From Candidatus Didemnitutus sp. (GTDB lineage Bacteria > Verrucomicrobiota > Verrucomicrobiia > Opitutales > Opitutaceae), in the NCBI GenBank assembly GCA_023701285.1, contig JAMPXH010000007.1:1-63900 (forward strand): a stretch of 63,900 bases of DNA. The letters are read 5' to 3'. The translations under genes were made by a program, and so were the position numbers. Below, piece after piece: positions 48,395-58,229 of this stretch (positions within the stretch are counted from its first letter, which is position 1; every line of letters begins with the position of its first letter). The notes under the pieces were generated by a model that was given only the letters and a program-made list of their open reading frames with translations, was not told where the DNA came from and did not search any database.

Positions 48395-48958
48395 ATGCGC
48401 ATAACCGGCGGTGGAGCACGTGGCATACCGCTCGTGTTGCCCAAAGGCGACGCCGTGCGGCCCGCCACGGACGCGATGCGCCAGGCGGTCTTCTCCAGCA
48501 TCGCGAGCCGCGTGTCCGGGGCGGTTTTCTGGGATCTGTTCGCCGGCAGCGGCGCCTACGGGCTCGAGGCCCTGAGCCGCGGCGCCGCCGGCGGGGTGTT
48601 CGTGGAGAAGAATGCCAAGGCGGCGGCCTGCCTCCGGCGCAACCTCGAGGCGGTCTGCAAGAGCCTCGGTCGCGACCCAGAGGGGCTCGACGTATGGAAC
48701 ACCGACGCGCTCACGGCCTCGTTTGCCACGGTGCCGGTGGCCGACCTCGTCTTCATCGATCCGCCCTACGATCTGATCGAGGCCGTGGCACCGAAGCTTT
48801 TCGAGCACCTCGGCGCCGCCCTCGCCGCCAAGGCGGACCCGGTGATCGTGTTCGAGATGCCCGGCGAAACCGAGCTCAACCCGCCCGGCTGGACCTGTGC
48901 CAAACGCCTCGGCAAGGGCAACCGCCAGCCGACCGTCTGCTTCTTCAAGCGCGCCTGA
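48395..48958 (+). CDS. rsmD: 16S rRNA (guanine-N2)-methyltransferase RsmD
   Basis: 187 residues. Starts MRITGGGARGIPLVLP, the family start, with PATDAMRQAVFSSI, the SAM-binding FWDLFAGSGAYGLEALSRGA and the catalytic DPPYDLI. It methylates G966 of 16S rRNA in E. coli. GGAGGAGG at 48383-48390 precedes the ATG. The frame is open to 48248 but homology starts at 48395. Confidence 0.94.
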   Translation: MRITGGGARGIPLVLPKGDAVRPATDAMRQAVFSSIASRVSGAVFWDLFAGSGAYGLEALSRGAAGGVFVEKNAKAAACLRRNLEAVCKSLGRDPEGLDVWNTDALTASFATVPVADLVFIDPPYDLIEAVAPKLFEHLGAALAAKADPVIVFEMPGETELNPPGWTCAKRLGKGNRQPTVCFFKRA

Positions 48959-49148
48959 CCCGGGCCGCTTTGTCGTCTAGAGTGCAAACACCTCGCCGCC
49001 CGCGCAGCGTGCGATGCCCGCCGCCGAAATCTTGTGCCATCGCGCCTCGGCTGCAGCCGGCCCACGCCGCCGCTTTCACGCGAGGTAGGTCGGCGGAGGT
49101 GGGGCGGGCGTTTGCCTAACGGCGGGGCTTGTGCAACGTTGCGCGCCG

Positions 49149-49793
<645 letters not shown>

Positions 49794-49833
49794 GTGTTGC
49801 GGCCGGCGGCGCGTGGCCCGTGGCGCGCGCCAC

Positions 49834-51225
49834 TCACGGGTAGAGCCAGTATTTGCGGCTCTGCTTCTGGTAAACGGCGGCGCGCTCCTGCCAGTTCCTG
49901 ATGAACGAGGCGACGTCCACCTTGCCACCTTGTTTCTTCAGCGCCTGATACCAAGCGGTGGAGCCGACGTGGATGTTGAACGTGCGCTCTTCCGCGCTGG
50001 TGAGCGCGGCGAAGGGGTTGAGCGGCTGCCACAGCGCGGCCTGCTTGTGCATGTAGAACGAGAGCTCGGTGGGGCGCCATGCGTCCCAATCGACGACCTC
50101 GACGTAGACGCCGGTGCGCGGCTTGTTGTCGGGGCCCATCGCCTGCATCTTGAGGAACTTGATGCCGGGGATCTTGTAGGCCTCCATCGTCTTGATGATC
50201 TCGTCGGGCGTCTTCTTCGGAAAGCTGATGCCGCGGAAGGGGAATTCGCGTCCGATGCCGGATGTCCAGGGCGTGTTCTGCGTGCCGAGGCCGACCATGG
50301 CATAGCCGACGGCGGCCTCGTAGGTCGGCACCATCGGGGACGTGCGCACCCATTTGAGGCCGGTGTCGGGCCAGCGCATGGAGCGCCGCCAGCCCTGCAT
50401 CGGCACGATGGTGAGGCGGCCCTTCTCGCGCACCTTGTCGCTGACGTTGATGCCGGTGGCGCCGGGCACGGCCATGATGCGCGGCAGGTCCTTGGCGAGG
50501 TGGGCGAGCTCGCCGATGGTGAGGCCGTGCACGTAGGGCACGAGGAAGGCGCCGACGTAGCTCTTCCATTCGAAATCGAGCGGCGGGCCGTCGACCTTCA
50601 GTCCGCCGAGCGGATTGGGGCGGTCGAGCACGATGACCTCGACGTTATTCTCGAAGCACGCCGCCATCGTGTAGAGCATGCAGCTGGTGAACGTGTAGGA
50701 GCGCGAACCGATGTCCTGCAGGTCGATCACGACGGCGTCGAGGCCCTTGAGCATGGCCGGCGTGGGTTTGCGGGTCTTGCCGTGGAGGGAGAAGATCGGC
50801 AGCCCCGTGGGCTGGTGGAGGGTGTCGCCGAAGTTGACCGCGGCGAGGATCTGACCGTCGAAGCCGTGTTCGGGGGCGAAGAGCGAGACGAGCTTGGTCT
50901 GGCGCGCGCGGGTGCGGATGACGTCGATGGTGCTCTCGCCGCGGCGGTTCACGCCGGCCGGGTGGGTGAGCAGGCCGATTTTTTTGCCGGCGATGGCCTT
51001 GAAGCCCGAGGCTTCGAGCACGTCGATACCGAGCATGACGGGAGGCAACGTCGCGGGGGCGGGCAGCTGGCCGAAGGCCGGCGCGGTCGCGGCGACGGTG
51101 CCCTTGCCGTCGGCTCCGGCGGGTGGGGAGGCCTTGGTGGTTTTGCTCGCGCAGCCGAGGCCGAGCGCGAGCGCGGCGGAGAAAAGGAGACCGAGGGAAA
51201 TCTTCACGAGCAGCCGGCGGGACAT
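49834..51225 (-). CDS. namZ: DUF1343 / NamZ-type exo-beta-N-acetylmuramidase, lipoprotein
   Basis: 463 residues. Lipoprotein signal with lipobox LGCASK at about residue 20-25. DUF1343 follows, with LGIDVLEASGFKAIAGKKIGLLTHPAGVNRRGESTIDV, SLFAPEHGFDG, DLQDIGSRSYTF and DRPNPLGG. Founding members (NamZ) remove terminal MurNAc from peptidoglycan fragments. Start at ATG 51225, the only one that gives a lipoprotein signal. Convergent with msrB (40-base gap with a perfect GTGGCGCGCGCCAC palindrome). Confidence 0.88.
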   Translation of the reverse strand: MSRRLLVKISLGLLFSAALALGLGCASKTTKASPPAGADGKGTVAATAPAFGQLPAPATLPPVMLGIDVLEASGFKAIAGKKIGLLTHPAGVNRRGESTIDVIRTRARQTKLVSLFAPEHGFDGQILAAVNFGDTLHQPTGLPIFSLHGKTRKPTPAMLKGLDAVVIDLQDIGSRSYTFTSCMLYTMAACFENNVEVIVLDRPNPLGGLKVDGPPLDFEWKSYVGAFLVPYVHGLTIGELAHLAKDLPRIMAVPGATGINVSDKVREKGRLTIVPMQGWRRSMRWPDTGLKWVRTSPMVPTYEAAVGYAMVGLGTQNTPWTSGIGREFPFRGISFPKKTPDEIIKTMEAYKIPGIKFLKMQAMGPDNKPRTGVYVEVVDWDAWRPTELSFYMHKQAALWQPLNPFAALTSAEERTFNIHVGSTAWYQALKKQGGKVDVASFIRNWQERAAVYQKQSRKYWLYP

Positions 51226-51289
51226 GCGCCCGCTTTTTTGCGAGCGGTGGCGCGGGCTGGCGAGGGAAAACGCCGGCGCGACGGCGTGC

Positions 51290-52012
51290 TCACGCGGCGC
51301 CCGGCGGCGCCTGTCCGGGCGGAGCATCGCCGTCCGGCGCACGCTTGCGGCGGCGCGGCGTGTGGGTGTGGTGCTGCCAGTAGTTGCGATAGAGGATGTC
51401 GAGCACGGCGCCGAGCGCGGCGCCGCTGAGGATGCCGCCGATGATGAGCGCGTTGATCGCGGTCGCGATCTTGCGGACGTTCGAGACGGGCAGGTGCTTC
51501 GCGGGCGGCGACGGTTCGCGGAAGCTCGGCGTGGCGGGCGCGCCGTCGTGCTCCTGCAGCGGGAGCACGGCCTCGTCCGGATCGGCGGCGGGGAGGGCCT
51601 CGCCGAAGCCCGCGGTGCGGATCACGTAGGCGCCGAGCTGGTGCGTGGCGTAGTAGATCGGGGCGGCGGTGAAGGGGTTGGTGATGAACTGCAGCCCGCC
51701 CAGCACCATGAAGTTGGCCCGCAGCAGCAGCGAGAGCAGGAGGGCCAGCGGGAGTTGGAGTCCCATCACCGGCAGCAGCGAGAGAATGGAGCCGGCGTAG
51801 AGCGCCGGGCGCATGTGCTCGGGCTTGATCGACCAGAGGTAGGCGCGGCGGCGGGCGATCTCGGAGAAGCGGCCCACGATGGGGTATTTGTGCATGACCG
51901 CGCGGCGCGGCATGAATTTGAGCATCGCCTTCACGCGCCGGATGCGGGCGAAGCGCTCCGCGCGGTGATGCGGGGGCTCGTCATGCGGGGGCGGCGCGGG
52001 GTTCTCAGCCAT
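51290..52012 (-). CDS. DUF2062 family membrane protein
   Basis: 240 residues of DUF2062. A basic N-terminal region (HHRAERFARIRRVKAMLKFMPRRA) precedes the domain core (IKPEHMRPALYAGSILSLLPVMGLQLPLALLLSLLLRANFMVLGGLQFITNPFTAAPIYYATHQLGA) with two membrane helices, plus a C-terminal helix (TAINALIIGGILSGAALGAVLDIL) and a basic tail. Function unknown. Lies between DAHP synthase and NamZ on the same strand, gaps of 61 and 64 bases. Confidence 0.87.
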   Translation of the reverse strand: MAENPAPPPHDEPPHHRAERFARIRRVKAMLKFMPRRAVMHKYPIVGRFSEIARRRAYLWSIKPEHMRPALYAGSILSLLPVMGLQLPLALLLSLLLRANFMVLGGLQFITNPFTAAPIYYATHQLGAYVIRTAGFGEALPAADPDEAVLPLQEHDGAPATPSFREPSPPAKHLPVSNVRKIATAINALIIGGILSGAALGAVLDILYRNYWQHHTHTPRRRKRAPDGDAPPGQAPPGAA

Positions 52013-52073
52013 CGGGGGTGGGACGCGGAATCTGCCGGAACGGCGGGGGCGGGCAACCGGATTTCCGAACCGC

Positions 52074-53135
52074 TCAGCCGCGGCGGCGCGTCGCGACGGC
52101 GCGTGCCAACTCCTCGAGCAGCGGGACGGTCGCCTCGAGGCCGAGGCACGCGTCGGTGATGCTCTGGCCGTAGACCAGCGGCTGGCCGGTCTCGTGCTTC
52201 TGCGCGCCGCCGACGAGGTTGCTCTCGAACATGAGGCCCATGATCGCGCGGCTGCCGCCGGCGACCTGCGCCGCGACGTCGCGCAACACGTCGGCCTGGC
52301 GCTCGGCCTGCTTGCCGCTGTTGCCGTGGCTGCAATCGACCATCACCGCGGGCGTGCGGCCGGCCTTCTGCAGCAGCGCGACGGCCTCCGCGATGCTGGC
52401 GGCGGAGTAATTCGGCCCCGAGCGACTGCCGCCGCGGAGCACGAGGTGGCAATCGGTGTTGCCGGTCGTGGCGAGCACGGCGGGCGCGCCCTCGCGGGTG
52501 AGCGAGGGAAACCAATGCGGGTGGCTGGCGGAGACGATGGCGTCGACGGCCACCTGGAGGTCGCCGTCGGTGCGGTTCTTGAAGCCGACGGGCATCGAGA
52601 GACCGGAGGCGAGCTCGCGGTGGATCTGGCTCTCGGTGGTGCGCGCGCCGATGGCGGCCCACGAGATCAGATCCGCGTAATATTGGCCGAGCGTGGTATC
52701 GAGGAACTCCGTGCCGATGGGCAGGCCGGCGGCGTTCACGTCGAGCAGCAGCTTGCGCGCGATGCGCAGGCCCGCGTTGACCATGAAGGAGCCGTCGAGG
52801 TGCGGGTCGTTGATCAGGCCCTTCCAGCCGACGACCGTGCGGGGCTTCTCGAAATACACGCGCATCACGATGAGCAGGTCCGGCGCCAGGCGGTCGGCGA
52901 CGGGCTTCAACTGCCGGGCGTAGTCGAGCGCGGCCTTCGGATCGTGGATGGAGCAGGGGCCGACGACGGCGACGAGGCGGTCGTCGCGGCCGGCGAGGAT
53001 GTCGGCCACTTCGCGGCGCGCGCGGTGCACCAGCGCGGCGCCCGCCTCGGCGAGCGGCAGGTCCTCCTCGAGGATGGCCGGCGACAGCAGCGGTCGCGCG
53101 GTGCGGATGCGGAGGTCGGAAGTGGGCTGGCGCAT
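52074..53135 (-). CDS. 3-deoxy-7-phosphoheptulonate synthase (class I, AroG/F/H type)
   Basis: First enzyme of the shikimate pathway, 353 residues, matching AroG/F/H. Visible signatures: VVGPCSIHDPKAALDYARQLK, YFEKPRTVVGWKGLINDPHLDGSF, GARTTESQIHRELASGLSMPVGFKNRTDGDL, and VDCSHGNSGK near the C-terminus. Metal ligands are consistent (Cys in GPCS, His in DCSHGNS). Start at ATG 53135. No tyr/phe/trp genes adjoin. Feedback specificity cannot be told from sequence by eye. Confidence 0.94.
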   Translation of the reverse strand: MRQPTSDLRIRTARPLLSPAILEEDLPLAEAGAALVHRARREVADILAGRDDRLVAVVGPCSIHDPKAALDYARQLKPVADRLAPDLLIVMRVYFEKPRTVVGWKGLINDPHLDGSFMVNAGLRIARKLLLDVNAAGLPIGTEFLDTTLGQYYADLISWAAIGARTTESQIHRELASGLSMPVGFKNRTDGDLQVAVDAIVSASHPHWFPSLTREGAPAVLATTGNTDCHLVLRGGSRSGPNYSAASIAEAVALLQKAGRTPAVMVDCSHGNSGKQAERQADVLRDVAAQVAGGSRAIMGLMFESNLVGGAQKHETGQPLVYGQSITDACLGLEATVPLLEELARAVATRRRG

Positions 53136-53220
53136 GGGAAGGGTCGATTCAAGGCCGCGGGGGCGATTTTGCACGGAGATTTTCGTCGCTTCGTCGCAGC
53201 TATGACGGATAAACGCGGGC

Positions 53221-54237
53221 ATGCTCTTCCTCTGTCAACACGGCTACGAATCCCTGTTGGAGCGCGAGCTCATAGCGGACGGGTTGACCGTGGTGGAGAC
53301 GGGGCCGGGCTGGGCGGGCGCGGAGCCGGTGCCGGGTGACGCGGTGCCGCAGTCGATCGACGAACTCTGTTTCCCGCACCTCACGTTCCTCGCGCCGCGC
53401 GAGATCCGCGGCGAGTCGGTCAACGCGCTCGCGCAGCAGCTGGCGGATTTTTTCCTCGAGAGCCTGCGCGGGGAGCGCGTGGAGGCGGCGTGGCCCTGCG
53501 TGTTCATGGAGGCGGCGGAGATCCCCGGGCTCGGGCGGCGCACGGCGGGCGTGGAGAAGGCCTTCCATGAGTTGCTGGCGAAGAAGCTGCGGCGCATCGC
53601 CAAGCTGGCGGAGCCGGAGATCCCGCGCGGGCCGGGCGCGGCGCGCGGATTCTTCGTGTTCTTCGCGGATTTCGGCCGCGTCTTCGCCGGGCGCGAGGTG
53701 TGGCGCGGCGGTCAGCGTCGCATGGCGGACGACCCGCTGGCGCCCTCGCGTTCCTACCTGAAGGTCGAGGAGGCCTACGTCGTGCTCGGGCGCGAGCCGG
53801 CCGCCGGCGAGACGGTGTGCGATCTCGGCGCAGCGCCGGGCGGCTGGAGCTACAGCGCGGCGAAGCGCGGCGCGCGCGTGGTGGCGATCGACAACGGCCC
53901 GCTCAAGGGCGGCGCGTTCGGCCACGAGCGCATCGACCACCGGCGGGAGGACGCTTTCAAGTTCCGGCCCGCCGAGGGCGAAGTGTTCGACTGGCTGTTC
54001 TGCGACCTCGTCGAGGAGCCGCATCACGTGCTGGAGAACCTGATCGCGCCGTGGCTGCAGCGCGGCTGGTGCCGGCGCTTTGTCATCATCTTCAAGTTCG
54101 GCCGCACGGACGCGCTGGCGCTGCTGCGCACCGTGCGCGAACCGGGCGGCGTCTTCGCCACGCACGCGAAAAACCTTCGCATCCGTCACCTCTACCACGA
54201 CCGCGAGGAATTCACGCTCGTGGGCGAGGTGAAGTGA
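53221..54237 (+). CDS. RlmM-like 23S rRNA 2'-O-methyltransferase
   Basis: 338 residues. N-terminal region resembling the RlmM THUMP-type part (LFLCQHGYESLLERELIADG), then an FtsJ/RrmJ-type Rossmann domain from about 180 (VCDLGAAPGGWSYSAAKRGARVVAIDNGPLKGG; FDWLFCDLVEEPHHV; FVIIFKFGRTDALALL). The catalytic K-D-K-E set is plausible (K in SYLKVEEAY, D in FCDLVE, K in FKFGR). RlmM modifies C2498 of 23S rRNA in E. coli. Shorter than E. coli RlmM (366). Divergent from DAHP synthase. Confidence 0.82.
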   Translation: MLFLCQHGYESLLERELIADGLTVVETGPGWAGAEPVPGDAVPQSIDELCFPHLTFLAPREIRGESVNALAQQLADFFLESLRGERVEAAWPCVFMEAAEIPGLGRRTAGVEKAFHELLAKKLRRIAKLAEPEIPRGPGAARGFFVFFADFGRVFAGREVWRGGQRRMADDPLAPSRSYLKVEEAYVVLGREPAAGETVCDLGAAPGGWSYSAAKRGARVVAIDNGPLKGGAFGHERIDHRREDAFKFRPAEGEVFDWLFCDLVEEPHHVLENLIAPWLQRGWCRRFVIIFKFGRTDALALLRTVREPGGVFATHAKNLRIRHLYHDREEFTLVGEVK

Positions 54238-54258
54238 GCGCCGCACGCCGACGCGCGA

Positions 54259-54278
54259 CCTACGCAGGGTTGCGTAGG
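54259..54278. promoter_or_regulatory. Palindrome copy 3, perfect (TACGC-type operator candidate)
   Basis: CCTACGCA-GGGT-TGCGTAGG, the perfect copy, 55 bases upstream of the unknown gene starting at 54333 and 22 bases past the RlmM-like stop. Confidence 0.55.
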
Positions 54279-54332
54279 CGCGGGGAGTTGAACGGGCTTC
54301 ACGGGCCCAACGGGCGGACGCACAGTCGCGGC

Positions 54333-55277
54333 ATGCGTATCCGCGTGAGTTTCGAATTCGGGGCCGGCGCCTGCCTGTGGGCGGATGATGCCGAGGCGCG
54401 CGAGCGTTGGTGCTCGGCGGTGGAGTTCGCCGACGTGGCGCTGGATGCGGTGATCGTCGCCGAAGGCGAGGCGCTGATGGCGGAAGTGAACCGGAGTTTC
54501 CTCGTCGCTGAACACGGCGTGGAGCCGCGTTGGACAGCGGTGGAGGAAGCCGCCTTTCACGAGCGGGCCGCGGCGTGGACCGCGCGCGTGGCGGCGGCGC
54601 TGGCGGCCGAGGACATCGCGGTCGCGCCTTACGGCGCAGAGGCGATGGCGAGCGACGATGCGCCGGAAATCGCGGGCGAGGTGGTCGCGTGTTTCGCCCA
54701 CGAAGCCGCGTGCGCGGCGGCGGCGGAGCGCTTTCTCGCGGGTCACGTCTGGGGAGAAGCAGCGACGTGGCCGGGGACGGACTTCGTCCACCGTGCGAGC
54801 GAGACGACGCCGGAGGAATTGCTCGCGGCGCTGGAGGCGCAGCCGGGTTTCGTCTGCGGCTGGTGGCAGGAGCGCGCCGGCGGGGAGGGCGCGATGCTGG
54901 AGGGCGATCCGGTCGAGCATGCGGTCGCCTGCGTGCGCGAGCGCAACGCGACGGGGCTCGTCAACTTCCTCTCGTGGCTGGCCATGCGCCGCGTGCATCT
55001 GGCGGAGGATTTCGCGGGTCTGTCGTGGTTGCCGGGCAAGCGGCACCGGCTGGCCCCGGCGGGCGGCACGTGGTGGGAGTGGTTCACGTTTTTCCGTCAG
55101 GCGCGGGCGGCGTTGCGCGGCGACCGGCCGAGCGCGCGTTACCTCAAGGCCGAGCGCGAACGCCTGCTCTGGCGCTGGACGCACGGCGGCAGCCGCGCGG
55201 GCTGGCCTGCAACTTACGGCGAGGCGCTGGAGCGCAGCGGCCTGCGCCGCGAGGCGTTCAACCGCTGGGCGAAGTGA
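54333..55277 (+). CDS. Hypothetical cytoplasmic protein
   Basis: Not recognised. 314 residues starting MRIRVSFEFGAGACLWADDAEAR; no signal peptide or membrane helix. Middle part acidic and Ala-rich (AERFLAGHVWGEAATWPGTDF). The C-terminal third is aromatic and basic (SWLPGKRHRLAPAGGTWWEWFTFFRQARAALRGDR … ERLLWRWTHGGSRAG), suggesting nucleic-acid or anionic-ligand contact (inference). The open frame extends upstream to 53700 over the RlmM-like gene; 54333 fits with the upstream palindrome. It has its own candidate operator. Confidence 0.75.
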   Translation: MRIRVSFEFGAGACLWADDAEARERWCSAVEFADVALDAVIVAEGEALMAEVNRSFLVAEHGVEPRWTAVEEAAFHERAAAWTARVAAALAAEDIAVAPYGAEAMASDDAPEIAGEVVACFAHEAACAAAAERFLAGHVWGEAATWPGTDFVHRASETTPEELLAALEAQPGFVCGWWQERAGGEGAMLEGDPVEHAVACVRERNATGLVNFLSWLAMRRVHLAEDFAGLSWLPGKRHRLAPAGGTWWEWFTFFRQARAALRGDRPSARYLKAERERLLWRWTHGGSRAGWPATYGEALERSGLRREAFNRWAK

Positions 55278-55332
55278 GTCGCGCGTGAGGTCCGCCCTGT
55301 CGCGCGTGAGCGCGTGGGCGCGCGTGGGCGCT

Positions 55333-55361
55333 CGCGCGACGGAAGCATTATCCGTCGCGCG
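55333..55361. terminator. Strong hairpin between convergent genes
   Basis: CGCGCGACGG-AAGCATTAT-CCGTCGCGCG, perfect 10-bp stem. It sits between 54333-55277 (+) and the HAF-repeat gene (-). GTCGCGCGTGAG also occurs twice just upstream. No T-run; a two-way terminator is plausible. Confidence 0.45.
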
Positions 55362-55373
55362 GCGGCGCAAGCC

Positions 55374-58229
55374 TCACGGCGTGAGGCGCGTGATCTTGAG
55401 GCGGAGCAGGCGGGCACCGGTGTCGAGCGGCACCGTGGCGGTGGTCAGGCCGTTGGCGTCGGGCGAGCCTTGATTAACCCCCGCGGTGGTCCAGCCGGCG
55501 GCGTTGGCGAGGTCGGTGTTGGTCTCGACCTCGTAGAGGAATTCGGTGGGTTGGGCGCGGCGGTAGGTGAACGAAAGCACGCTGGGCTCGCTCGTGCCGA
55601 CCGCGGGAGCGCCGGCGGGATCGGCGGCGCCGGGCGCGAGACCGAGTGCGAATTCGAGGAGGTTGCCCAAGCCGTCGCCGTCGGGGTCGTCGAGCGGGCC
55701 GCGGGCGCCGACGGGCACGCCTTGGGCGGCAAGGTAATCGGCGAAGGCGTCGACGATGGCGCCCTCGGTCACCGTGAAGGTGCGTTCGACGAAGGTGGCG
55801 GGCGCGTAGGTGGTGTTGCCGCTCTGGGTGGCGCGGAGGGTGACGGTGCCGGTGCCCGTGATGGTGATGACGCCGGTGGTGGTGTCGCGCGTGGCGATGG
55901 AGCCGCCGGCGACGATGGTCAGCGAGACGGGCAGGCCGGAGCTCGCGGTGGCGGTGGGCGTGATGGTGAGCGGCGTGCCGGCGTAGCCGAGGTTGGACAA
56001 CGGGGCGAAGGTGATCGTCTGGCCGAGGCGCGGCGCGGCGGTCAGCAGGTAATCGAGCGTGGTCGGCGCGTAGTTGGCGTCGCCGGCCTGGGTGGCGCGG
56101 AAGACGACGTTGCCGCTGCCGGTGTAGATGATGGAGGAGCCGTTGACGGTGGCGGGGCCGGAGACGATCTGGAGCGTGACGGGCAGGCCGGAGGTCGACG
56201 TGACGGTGAGCGGCACAGGGGTGTCGATGGCGCCGGTGTAGCGGGCGACGAGGCCGGTGACGGAGATGGCCTGCGGGGCCGGGCCGGAGACGAAGGAGAG
56301 CGGCACGACGGCGACGCCGCGCGGGTTGACGAGATCGGTGAGGAGATCGGTGACGTCCCCGCCGGTGAGCGTGGAGCGGCGGATCTTGCCGGTCATGAGC
56401 TCGGTCCAGTAGATCGCGTCTTCGGTGACATCGATGCCGTAGGGGAAGGGCGCGTTGGCGACGAGCGTGACGAGGCCGGTGCCGTCGGTGTTCACGCGTT
56501 TGATGGAGTTGGTGGTGATGTCGCCGAAGTAGACATAGTCGCCCACGACCTCGAAGTCGTAGATGGAGGGCGCACTGGCGTCGGCGGCGGTGAGGATCGG
56601 CACGGGGTCGGTGCCGACGAGGGCGGAGTCGATCTTGTAGAGGCCGGCGGGGCTGACGGAGGAGTTGCTGAAGTAGATCGTGGTGCCGACGACCTGGAGG
56701 GCGTTGGTGAAGAGGCCGGTGTTGGCGGCGGCGATGTTAGTGTAGGTGCGGTCGATCACGAGGCCGTTGTTGGTGAACGAGGCCGACTGCCGCGTGGAAT
56801 AGAGCGAGCGGCCGGTGCCGTCGGCGCGCCAGAGCTGGCCGGGCGTGGCGTCGAGGTCGTAGCCGCTGGCGTTGGTGACGAGGATCGGGCGGTAGCGCTC
56901 GAGGTGCGAGCGCGTGCCGGTGCCGGCGGTGGCGGAGTTGGGCACGAGGAGGAGGCCGTTGGCGTATTCGACGCCGCCGAAGCCGCCGTTGGAGGCGCCG
57001 AGGTGCGTGGCGATGTCGGTCTTGCCGGTGCCGTTATCGAGCGCGAGGCGGAGCACGGAGTTGGCCTTGAAGGCCTCGGTCTGCGGGAGATCCTCGGTCC
57101 AGATCAACGCGACCGTGGCGGGCGGGGGCGGCGGTGCATCGAGGTCGAGCAACCAGCCCTCGGTCTGGCCGGATTTGTTGGTGCCGTAGCCGATGACCTT
57201 CTTGCCGTCGGCGGAGACGCCGGTCGCGGCGGTGATGGACCAGCCGACGGCCTGGCCGGCCTCGGTCAGGAGGGCGCGGATGCTGCGGAGGCCGTTGGCG
57301 GCGTCCCAGACGAAGGCGCCGTCGGTGAAGGAGGAGGATTCGCCGCGACCGACGATGACGGAGCTGTCGGCGGAGACGGCGAGCGCCTCGGAGTAGACGC
57401 GGCCGCCGGCGAGGTCGCCGAGGAGCGTGTAGCCATCGGCGGCGCTCCAGCGGAAAGCGCCACGCGCGAAATTGGGCAGCTCGCCGTAGCCCACGACGAC
57501 GTTGCCGTCGGCGGAGAGCGCGTTGGCGAAGGTGCGCGTGGAGTCGGTCACCAGATCAAGCGCCGTCAAACCGGTGGCGGCGGTCCAGCGGAAGTGCTGG
57601 CGGTTGCCGGTGGCGTTGAAATAATTGTAGCCGATCACGACCGTGCCGTCGGCGGAGACGGCGGTCGCCTCGCCGTAGGAGGCACCGGCGAGGAGGCCGA
57701 GATCGGTCAGTCCGCCGCCAGCGGTCCAGCGGAAGGGACGCAGCTGGCTGTCGGCGTTCATGGCGTAGCCGACGATGACGGAACCGTCGGAGGAGAGGCT
57801 GCGCGGTTCGCTGCCGTAGGGCGAGCCGGGCAGGGCGCCGAGACCGGTCATCCCGCCCGCGGCGGTCCAGCGGAAGCCCTCGTTGGTGATGGCGGTGCTG
57901 CCGCCGCCGGGCAGCGGCTTGCCGGCCGAAGTGCCGTGGCCGGCGACGACGGCTCCATCTGCGCTGACCGCGGTTGCGTAACTGTCCACCGTGCCGCCCG
58001 GCAGATCGCCGAGGTCGACGAGTCCGGTGGCGGCGGTCCAGCGGAAAGCCGTCTGGCTGACGGTGCCGCTGGAGGCCTTGCCGACGATGGTGGAGCCGTC
58101 GGCGGAGAGGGCGGCGGGTTGGTTGTAGCTGCCGCCCGGCAACTGGCCGAGGGCGGTGAACTTGATCGCGGCGCCGAGCGGGGCGCCGAGACCGAGGGCG
58201 AGACACGAGAGAAGCAAACGGGTGGACAT
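55374..58229 (-). CDS. Exported HAF-repeat protein with Ig-like modules
   Basis: 951 residues from ATG 58229. Signal peptide (MSTRLLLSCLALGLGAPLGAA). First half (about 25-415) is a series of HAF-type repeats: LGQLPGGSYNQPAALSADGSTIVG, LGDLPGGTVDSYATAVSADGAVVAG, LGALPGSPYGSEPRSLSSDGSVIVG and several more. Next a propeller-like part (about 430-690, YTNIAAANTGLFTNALQVVGTTIYF…KIRRSTLTGGDVTDLL), then beta-sandwich/MBG-like modules (ITFAPLSNLGYAGTPLTITPTATASSGLPVSLTIV…GTVTLRATQSGNTTYAPATFV), and a C-terminal module (LSFTYRRAQPTEFLYEVETNTDLANAAGW). It should be secreted or surface exposed. Function unknown. The upstream Imm31-like gene is 35 bases away on the same strand. Confidence 0.85.
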   Translation of the reverse strand: MSTRLLLSCLALGLGAPLGAAIKFTALGQLPGGSYNQPAALSADGSTIVGKASSGTVSQTAFRWTAATGLVDLGDLPGGTVDSYATAVSADGAVVAGHGTSAGKPLPGGGSTAITNEGFRWTAAGGMTGLGALPGSPYGSEPRSLSSDGSVIVGYAMNADSQLRPFRWTAGGGLTDLGLLAGASYGEATAVSADGTVVIGYNYFNATGNRQHFRWTAATGLTALDLVTDSTRTFANALSADGNVVVGYGELPNFARGAFRWSAADGYTLLGDLAGGRVYSEALAVSADSSVIVGRGESSSFTDGAFVWDAANGLRSIRALLTEAGQAVGWSITAATGVSADGKKVIGYGTNKSGQTEGWLLDLDAPPPPPATVALIWTEDLPQTEAFKANSVLRLALDNGTGKTDIATHLGASNGGFGGVEYANGLLLVPNSATAGTGTRSHLERYRPILVTNASGYDLDATPGQLWRADGTGRSLYSTRQSASFTNNGLVIDRTYTNIAAANTGLFTNALQVVGTTIYFSNSSVSPAGLYKIDSALVGTDPVPILTAADASAPSIYDFEVVGDYVYFGDITTNSIKRVNTDGTGLVTLVANAPFPYGIDVTEDAIYWTELMTGKIRRSTLTGGDVTDLLTDLVNPRGVAVVPLSFVSGPAPQAISVTGLVARYTGAIDTPVPLTVTSTSGLPVTLQIVSGPATVNGSSIIYTGSGNVVFRATQAGDANYAPTTLDYLLTAAPRLGQTITFAPLSNLGYAGTPLTITPTATASSGLPVSLTIVAGGSIATRDTTTGVITITGTGTVTLRATQSGNTTYAPATFVERTFTVTEGAIVDAFADYLAAQGVPVGARGPLDDPDGDGLGNLLEFALGLAPGAADPAGAPAVGTSEPSVLSFTYRRAQPTEFLYEVETNTDLANAAGWTTAGVNQGSPDANGLTTATVPLDTGARLLRLKITRLTP

